Assembly: GCF_000220985.1 (NCBI RefSeq)
Contig: NZ_AFRW01000020.1
Coordinates: forward strand, 1-33,415
Direction of reading: 5' to 3'
Source of the DNA: Nesterenkonia sp. F
GTDB taxonomy: Bacteria > Actinomycetota > Actinomycetes > Actinomycetales > Micrococcaceae
DNA: 33,415 nt
Of this stretch, positions 27,069-33,415 are shown one piece after another (the first letter of the stretch is position 1; the number at the start of each line of letters is the position of its first letter). Made by a program: the position numbers and the translations under genes. Below the pieces are notes generated by a model, which worked only from the letters and a program-made list of their open reading frames with translations, was not told the origin of the DNA and made no database searches.

Positions 27069-27103
27069 CTCCTCCCGCTCCTCCCGCTCCTCCCGCTCCT
27101 CGT
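27069..27103 (+). repeat. Intergenic 9-bp tandem repeat (GCTCCTCCC)
   Basis: Three perfect copies of GCTCCTCCC and a partial fourth lie just after the response-regulator stop. The plus strand is almost pure pyrimidine, so the region is prone to copy-number slippage and could form an unusual purine-pyrimidine structure. No function is evident. Confidence 0.85.
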
Positions 27104-27159
27104 CCGCCGCGGTCCTGTCCGGCCTCGGCGGCGAGCAGGCGTCGTCGCGACGTCCCCAG

Positions 27160-27165
27160 TAGACT
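27160..27165 (+). promoter_or_regulatory. gatC -10 element (TAGACT)
   Basis: TAGACTGG 49 bases before the gatC start; predicted leader of about 40 bases with its own ribosome site (GAGGGAGC). Same hexamer plus GG as at the birA end, ligA and SDR genes. Confidence 0.5.
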
Positions 27166-27213
27166 GGCGTCGACCGATCCTGATCTTTCCCCTACCTGTT
27201 TCGAGGGAGCTGC

Positions 27214-27510
27214 ATGTCTGAGATCTCGCGCGCCGACGTCGAGCATCTTGCGAAACTCGCCCATATCAGCATGACCGACGAGGAGCTCACCACGATGGCC
27301 GGCGAGCTCGACGTGATCGTCGACTCCGTGAAGAAGGTCTCGGAGGCTGTCGACGCCGAGGTGCCGGCGACCAGCCACCCGCTGCCGCTGACCAACGTGT
27401 TCCGCCGCGACGAGGTCGGCGAGGTCTTCACCGCGGAGCAGGCGCTGAGCAACGCGCCGGACGCCGAGGACGGCCGCTTCAAGGTCCCCGCGATCCTGGA
27501 CGAGGAGTGA
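27214..27510 (+). CDS. gatC: Asp-tRNA(Asn)/Glu-tRNA(Gln) amidotransferase subunit C
   Basis: Small subunit (98 residues) that stabilises GatA-GatB in the GatCAB complex, which converts mischarged Glu-tRNA(Gln) and Asp-tRNA(Asn). Typical features are [22 protein letters not shown] at the N-terminus (quoted: [10 protein letters not shown]), an internal helix, then the belt segment [19 protein letters not shown] and the terminal [13 protein letters not shown]. The ATG has GAGGGAGC about six bases upstream. It leads the gatC-gatA-gatB operon, with gatA nine bases after its stop. Confidence 0.96.
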   Translation: MSEISRADVEHLAKLAHISMTDEELTTMAGELDVIVDSVKKVSEAVDAEVPATSHPLPLTNVFRRDEVGEVFTAEQALSNAPDAEDGRFKVPAILDEE

Positions 27511-27518
27511 GGCGAGCG

Positions 27519-29060
<1,542 letters not shown>

Positions 29061-29069
29061 GGACTTCCC

Positions 29070-30584
29070 ATGACTGAGACGCTCCCCGACGCCGCTCCGC
29101 TGTCCTTCCAGGACGCGCTGGAGCAGTTCGACCCGGTCCTCGGCTTCGAGGTCCACGTCGAGCTGAACACCGCCACCAAGATGTTCTCCGCGGCGCCGAA
29201 CGCCTTCGGCGACGAGCCGAACACCAACGTCAGCCCGGTCTGCCTGGGCCTGCCGGGCGCTCTGCCGGTGGTCAACGAGAAGGCCGTGGAGTCGGCGATC
29301 CGGCTCGGCCTGGCGCTGAACTGCTCCATCGCCGAGTCCTGCCGCTTCGCGCGCAAGCAGTACTTCTACCCGGACACCCCGAAGAACTGGCAGACCTCGC
29401 AGTACGACGAGCCCATCGCCCACGACGGACACCTGGACGTCGAGCTCGACGACGGCGAGATCTTCCGTGTGGAGATCGAGCGCGCCCACATGGAGGAGGA
29501 CGCCGGCAAGCTGACCCACCAGGGCGGATCCGGCCGCATCCAGGGCGCGGACTCCTCGCTCGTGGACTACAACCGGGCCGGGGTGCCGCTGATCGAGATC
29601 GTCACCAAGCCGATCGTCGGCGCCGGCTCCCGTGCTCCGGAGATCGCCCGCGCCTACGTCAGCGCCGTCCGCGACGTGGTCAAGGCGCTGGACATCTCCG
29701 ACGCCCGCATGGAGCGCGGCAACGTCCGCTGCGACGCCAACGTCTCGCTGATGCCGAAGGGATCGTCCACGTTCGGCACCCGCTCGGAGACGAAGAACGT
29801 CAACTCCATGCGTGCCGTCGAGCACGCGGTCACCTTCGAGATCCGTCGCCACGCGGGCGTGCTCACCGCCGGCGGGTCGATCGTGCAGGAGACCCGCCAC
29901 TGGAACGAGGACACCCGCACCACCAGCTCGGGTCGTCCGAAGTCCGACGCCGACGACTACCGGTACTTCCCGGAGCCTGACCTGGTGCCGATCGTCTCCT
30001 CGCCCGAGTGGATCGAGGAGCTGCGGTCCACGCTGCCCGAGCCGCCGGCCGAGCGCCGTCGTCGTCTGCGCGAGGCCTGGGGCTACTCCGACGCCGAGTT
30101 CCGTGACGTGGTCGCCGCCGGGCTGCTCGACGAGATCGAGGAGACAGTGGCCTCCGGCGCCTCGCCGGCCACCGCCCGCAAGTGGTGGATGGGCGAGATC
30201 TCCCGGCTGGCCAACGCCCGCGACGTCGAGCCGACCGCCCTGGGCGTGCAGTCGGCGACGATCATCGAGCTCTCCGGCCTCATCGACGAGGGGAGGATCA
30301 ACGACAAGATCGCCCGCCAGGTGCTGGAGTTCCACCTCGACGGCGAGGGCTCGCCGGCCGAGATCGTCTCCGCCCGCGGCCTGGAGGTCGTCTCCGACGA
30401 CGGCGCGCTGACCGCCGCGGTGGAGAAGGCCATGGCGGAGAACCCCGACGTGGTGGAGAAGGTCGCCGGCGGCAAGCTCAAGGCCATCGGCGCGCTCATC
30501 GGCCCGGTCATGAAGGAGACCCGGGGCCAGGCCGATGCGGGCAAGGTCCGCGAGATCGTCATGGAGAAGCTGGGAGTCTCCTGA
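29070..30584 (+). CDS. gatB: Asp-tRNA(Asn)/Glu-tRNA(Gln) amidotransferase subunit B
   Basis: tRNA-binding kinase/transamidase subunit of 504 residues. It opens with [21 protein letters not shown], carries [36 protein letters not shown], the [11 protein letters not shown] segment, [30 protein letters not shown] and [16 protein letters not shown], all hallmark GatB blocks. The C-terminal YqeY-like tail domain ends the protein ([24 protein letters not shown]). ATG has GAGAGTGAGGAC upstream. It completes the gatCAB operon. The following kinase-like gene begins seven bases after the stop and may be read from the same transcript. Confidence 0.97.
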   Translation: MTETLPDAAPLSFQDALEQFDPVLGFEVHVELNTATKMFSAAPNAFGDEPNTNVSPVCLGLPGALPVVNEKAVESAIRLGLALNCSIAESCRFARKQYFYPDTPKNWQTSQYDEPIAHDGHLDVELDDGEIFRVEIERAHMEEDAGKLTHQGGSGRIQGADSSLVDYNRAGVPLIEIVTKPIVGAGSRAPEIARAYVSAVRDVVKALDISDARMERGNVRCDANVSLMPKGSSTFGTRSETKNVNSMRAVEHAVTFEIRRHAGVLTAGGSIVQETRHWNEDTRTTSSGRPKSDADDYRYFPEPDLVPIVSSPEWIEELRSTLPEPPAERRRRLREAWGYSDAEFRDVVAAGLLDEIEETVASGASPATARKWWMGEISRLANARDVEPTALGVQSATIIELSGLIDEGRINDKIARQVLEFHLDGEGSPAEIVSARGLEVVSDDGALTAAVEKAMAENPDVVEKVAGGKLKAIGALIGPVMKETRGQADAGKVREIVMEKLGVS

Positions 30585-30591
30585 GCTGTCC

Positions 30592-31443
30592 ATGACGCAT
30601 CGCAAGTCCGTCCCCGCCGACCGGCCCGAGGCCGCGATGGTCGAGGCCGCCGGACTGCGCTGGCTCGCCGAGCCGGTGCAGTCCGGCGGCGCGGCGGTCG
30701 TCCAGGTCCGGGCCGCCGCCCCCGGGATGCTGGAGCTGGAGGAGATCGTCGAGGCTCGCCCGGATCCGGAGGCCGCCGAAGCCTTCGGCGCCGCGCTGGC
30801 GATCACCCACCGGTCACTCGCCGAGCAGGGCCAGACCCCGCCGTTCGGCGCGCTGCCGGCAGAGCATCCCGAGGGGGTTGCACCGTTCTTCGGCCCGGCC
30901 GAGGATCTGCGCGACGTCGGCGCGGGCACCCATGACTCCTGGGGCGCGTTCCACGCCGCCGAGCGGATCGACCCGCTGCTCGCCGAGCTGGACGTCGCGC
31001 CCTGGGCCGCCGACGTCGAGTCGCGGACGCTGCTGCAGCGCGTCCGGGACCGGATCGCCTCCGGAGCCTTGGACGACGACGAGCCGCCCGCACGGATCCA
31101 CGGCGACCTGTGGGCGGGCAACGTGCTCTGGCGCGCCGCCCCGCGCGGTGGGGGAGTCTCGGGTGCTTCGGGCACCGGGCCCGGCGGCGTCGAGGCCGTG
31201 CTCATCGACCCGGCCGCCCACGCCGGCCACCGCGAGGCCGACCTGGCCATGCTGCAGCTCTTCGGGCTGCCGCACCTGGACCGGGTGATGCAGGGGTATC
31301 AGCGCACGGCCCCGCTGCGCGACGGCGTCGAGGGCCGTGTCCCGCTGCATCAGCTCTTCCCGCTGCTCGCCCATTGGGCGCTCTTCGGGCCCGGATACGC
31401 CGCGCCGACGCTGCGCGCGGCCGAGTCCGTCCTGCGGCTCTGA
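30592..31443 (+). CDS. Fructosamine-3-kinase-like protein
   Basis: Cytoplasmic kinase of 283 residues in the fructosamine/ketosamine kinase family, which phosphorylates sugar-modified (glycated) amines so that they decompose. Key blocks are RIHGDLWAGNVLW with the catalytic aspartate, LIDPAAHAGHREADLAML with the metal-binding aspartate (the DFG-like site), and LGAALAITHRSL-type N-lobe text (AFGAALAITHRSLAEQG). The N-lobe lysine is not obvious. A glycine/serine-rich insertion (GGGVSGASGTGPGG) sits between the HGDLW strand and VLIDP, similar in style to the insertion in birA. The start is uncertain: ATG 30592 is the first after gatB but has only a weak ribosome site (GGGAGTCTCCTGAGC). Confidence 0.87.
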   Translation: MTHRKSVPADRPEAAMVEAAGLRWLAEPVQSGGAAVVQVRAAAPGMLELEEIVEARPDPEAAEAFGAALAITHRSLAEQGQTPPFGALPAEHPEGVAPFFGPAEDLRDVGAGTHDSWGAFHAAERIDPLLAELDVAPWAADVESRTLLQRVRDRIASGALDDDEPPARIHGDLWAGNVLWRAAPRGGGVSGASGTGPGGVEAVLIDPAAHAGHREADLAMLQLFGLPHLDRVMQGYQRTAPLRDGVEGRVPLHQLFPLLAHWALFGPGYAAPTLRAAESVLRL

Positions 31444-31529
31444 CCCGGGGCATCCGGCTCCTCGGACTGACCGGGCCGCCTCGCCACGTGCCGTCTGTTC
31501 CGACCATCCCGTTCATCAGAGAGGATCGC

Positions 31530-32102
31530 ATGACCTTCACCGTGCTGACCGTGTGCACCGGAAACATCTGCCGCTCGCCGGCGATGGAGCGCCTGCTCGC
31601 CCACGCCTTCGTCGACGAGCCGGAGGTCAGGGTGCACTCGGGCGGGACCTTCGCCCACGACGGCGAGGACATGCAGCCGCCGATGAAGCGGCGGGTCGCC
31701 GCCGCCGGGGCCGCCGTCGACGACTTCGTCGCCGAGCAGGTCACCGCGGCGATGATCGAGGAGTCGGATCTGATCCTCACCGCCACCCGGATCCACGTCG
31801 CCGACCTGCTCGACGAGGTGCCCGAGGCGGCGGAGCGGACCTTCACCATCCGCGAGGTCGGCCGGCTGCTCGAGCACGTCGACGCCGCACGGCTCGACGA
31901 CGCGGCGGGCCCCGGCGCCTCGGTCGCCGATCGCTTCGCCGCCGTCGTGCCGCTGCTCGACGCCGCGCGCTCGACGGCGGGGGCGCCTGGGCGCGAGGAC
32001 GACGTCGTCGACCCCTACATGCTGCCCGAATCGGTCTACGACGAGTCCTTCGCCCAGATCAGCGACCCTACGGAGGCGCTGGTCGAGCTCGTGCGCGGCT
32101 GA
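31530..32102 (+). CDS. Low-molecular-weight protein-tyrosine-phosphatase family protein
   Basis: Protein of 190 residues. The N-terminal P-loop C9-x5-R15 (VCTGNICRSPAMERLL) is intact, and near the C-terminus DVVDPYMLPESVYDESF supplies the general-acid aspartate in the D-P-Y/F context of the family. ESDLILTATRIHVADLLDEVP and RTFTIREVGRLL also match. Actinobacterial members of this length are described as phosphotyrosine phosphatases or arsenate-reductase-like proteins; cysteine pairs needed for arsenate reduction are not seen apart from C9 and C14. GAGAGGAT before the ATG supports the start. An 86-base gap separates it from the kinase gene. Its stop is part of a hairpin shared with the convergent gene. 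Confidence 0.9.
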   Translation: MTFTVLTVCTGNICRSPAMERLLAHAFVDEPEVRVHSGGTFAHDGEDMQPPMKRRVAAAGAAVDDFVAEQVTAAMIEESDLILTATRIHVADLLDEVPEAAERTFTIREVGRLLEHVDAARLDDAAGPGASVADRFAAVVPLLDAARSTAGAPGREDDVVDPYMLPESVYDESFAQISDPTEALVELVRG

Positions 32103-32120
32103 GGCGGTCAGCCGCTCAGC
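32098..32120. terminator. Hairpin spanning two convergent stop codons
   Basis: GCTGAGGCGG (32098-32107) pairs with CCGCTCAGC (32112-32120) through the loop TCAG, with one bulged G. It includes the TGA of the phosphatase gene and lies on the TCA (stop) of the CPBP gene, so both transcripts end in the same hairpin. No T-run follows; termination is inferred. Confidence 0.5.
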
Positions 32121-33085
32121 ACGGCGCCGAGGCCGGTGGCCCGCAGCACCAGCGGGAAGGCCAGGAAGGCCACTGCGTCGAGCAGCACGTGGGCGATCAC
32201 CAGCGGCATCACCCGGCCGGTGCGCAGGTACAGCGCGCCGAAGATCAGTCCCATCAGCAGATTGCCGATCCCCGGACCGATCCCCTGATAGAGGTGATAG
32301 GCCCCGCGGATCACGGCGGAGAGCACCACGAGCACCCAGGGCGAGGTGTGCGGGGCCAGCCGCCGGCAGCGGTCGAGGAACCAGCCGACCATGATGATCT
32401 CTTCGACGAGACCGTGGCGCAGCGCGGCCAGCAGCAGCGCCGCCGGGGTCCACCAGTGCGCGGCGACGTCGGCGGGGACGAGCTCGGCGGTGATCCCCAG
32501 GCTGCGACCGGTGAGATAGACCAGCAGCGTCCCGGCGCCGATGAGTCCGAAGAGACCGAGGCCGGAGGCGGCGTCGCGCCCGGGGCGGCGCAGATCCAGT
32601 CCGATCCTCCGGAACGGGTTCGGCGAGCCGCCGGCATGGTGCAGGTGCAGCAGGAACAGCGCCAGCGCGGCCGGCGCCAGCGCGAAGACGCTGTCGAGGA
32701 CCTGATAGGCGGCATCGAAGACCTCCAGGCGCGACTGGGAGGTCTGCACTGTGGCGGTCTGCTCGCCCAGCGGCCCCCGGGACAGTCGTTCGGCCAGCTC
32801 GAGCACGGCGTAGACGGCGCTGCGGCCCAGCGAGAGCGCGAGCACCAGGACCAGCTCGATGATCAGCAGCCGGCGCGTGCCGGCGTCGAGCGGCGCGGCC
32901 GGGGCGGCGTCTGCGGGGGAGTCCTGCGATCCACGCCGGTCAGCATATCGCGAGGGTCTGCGCGTCTCCGCCGTCGTGGGCGCAGGGTCGCGGGTGAACG
33001 CCGATCCGGACGGCGCGGCGCGGATGCCACATGGCTGAAACACCCGGGTGCTAATCTGCTCCGCGAGGCTCACGCTGTGAGTCAT
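32108..33085 (-). CDS. CPBP-family intramembrane protein (Abi/CAAX-type)
   Basis: Polytopic membrane protein of about 325 residues with around eight hydrophobic segments and a hydrophilic N-terminus of some 65 residues. Core motifs of the CPBP family are GLVEEIIMVGWFLDR (the E-E pair), SAVIRGAYHLYQGIGPGIGN (R..YH) and VIAHVLLDAVAF (H...D). The arginine of the classical EExxxR is replaced by valine/glycine, as in the EE..MVGY/W form often seen in actinobacteria. Substrate or role (prenyl protease, immunity, other) is unknown. The start is uncertain: ATG 33085 is offered; a GTG at 33112 is in frame; neither has a clear ribosome site, and the first 60 residues show no conservation I recognise. 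Confidence 0.8.
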   Translation of the reverse strand: MTHSVSLAEQISTRVFQPCGIRAAPSGSAFTRDPAPTTAETRRPSRYADRRGSQDSPADAAPAAPLDAGTRRLLIIELVLVLALSLGRSAVYAVLELAERLSRGPLGEQTATVQTSQSRLEVFDAAYQVLDSVFALAPAALALFLLHLHHAGGSPNPFRRIGLDLRRPGRDAASGLGLFGLIGAGTLLVYLTGRSLGITAELVPADVAAHWWTPAALLLAALRHGLVEEIIMVGWFLDRCRRLAPHTSPWVLVVLSAVIRGAYHLYQGIGPGIGNLLMGLIFGALYLRTGRVMPLVIAHVLLDAVAFLAFPLVLRATGLGAVLSG

Positions 33086-33197
33086 GACACATGCATCGTC
33101 GGCGACGGGCACCGTTCACACCAGAAGGGGATCCGGCGAGGGAGCCGGAGATCCCGGCCCGCCGCCGTCGTCGGCGGGCGAGAGAGGGAGAGACGGC

Positions 33198-33415
33198 ATG
33201 GATGCATTCATCGAAGGGGCGCTCGACGTCGTGTGGAGCGACTGGCTCGTCTGGCTCTGCCTGGGCGCCGGCCTCTGGTTCACGCTGCGTTCGGGGCTGA
33301 TCCAGATCACCGGACTGCCGAACATGCTCCGCAGCATCGTCCGCGGCGGCAGCTCGGCCGACGGCATCTCGCCCTTCCAGGCGCTGACGATGTCGCTGTC
33401 GGGACGTGTGGGCGC
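33198..33415 (+). CDS. Alanine/glycine:cation symporter (AGCS family), N-terminal part
   Basis: Only the first 72 codons are inside the window. The sequence MDAFIEGALDVVWSDWLVW is followed by LGAGLWFTLRSGLIQI, FQALTMSLSGRVG and runs off the end; FQAL..SLSGRVG(AGN) is the family signature where the sodium and substrate sites begin. A full protein of about 450-500 residues with ten or so helices is expected beyond the edge. The ATG is well supported by GAGAGGGAGAG upstream. It is divergent from the CPBP gene; the 112-base gap has no promoter I can name. Confidence 0.88.
   Translation, partial: MDAFIEGALDVVWSDWLVWLCLGAGLWFTLRSGLIQITGLPNMLRSIVRGGSSADGISPFQALTMSLSGRVG

Noticed and set aside
31530-32102. 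Arsenate reductase identity for the low-molecular-weight phosphatase
   Set aside because: The C-terminal cysteine pair needed for thioredoxin-type arsenate reduction is absent and no ars genes are nearby.

Overview
The window is very GC-rich and gene-dense, with G/C-ending codons, frequent ATGA/GTGA gene overlaps and many GTG starts. The gene set is actinobacterial: a split acyl-CoA carboxylase with an epsilon subunit, a pH-type (Rv1264-like) adenylate cyclase, a DUF6507-like ESX protein, NAD-dependent ligase and GatCAB. I infer a Micrococcales member (Micrococcaceae-like, perhaps near Nesterenkonia). No rRNA, tRNA, transposase, integrase or CRISPR array is visible, and no gene-free stretch exceeds 300 bases.

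Layout. 1-1712: the end of a siderophore ABC importer (permease and ATPase). 1866-4098: an MHS-family MFS transporter and a RibD/DHFR-like reductase, both on the minus strand. 4290-8721: a minus-strand operon accD-accE-maf-accA for malonyl-CoA or methylmalonyl-CoA supply. Divergent from it are an HSDL2-like SDR and birA, whose product biotinylates the carboxylase. 10988-17831: plus-strand genes for a PH-domain membrane protein, adenylate cyclase, PP2C phosphatase, LigA, an inositol-phosphatase-family enzyme and a GNAT. 17925-18803: an RhtA-like exporter (minus). 18968-22935: an accessory island that looks like a type VII secretion (T7SS) effector module. 22951-27048: a citrate transporter divergent from a CitA/CitB-type two-component system. 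27214-30584: gatCAB. The end holds a fructosamine-kinase-like gene, a low-molecular-weight phosphatase, a CPBP membrane protein (minus) and the start of an AGCS alanine/glycine:sodium symporter.

Three things stand out. (1) The island at 18968-22935 combines a small ESX-like protein with a C-terminal YxxxD motif, a WxG-containing protein ending in a long glycine zipper (putative pore-former), two tandem paralogous small membrane proteins (candidate immunity proteins), a cytosolic Mog1/PsbP/DcrB-like protein and a protein with an EspG-like pattern (candidate chaperones). (2) Four copies of a ~60-bp near-perfect palindrome lie just 3' of genes, and two of them show compensatory changes between arms. 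(3) The -10 hexamer TAGACT recurs ahead of several genes; at two it lies 6-7 bases before the start codon, which predicts leaderless mRNAs.

All functional names come from recognising motifs by eye; no database search was possible.
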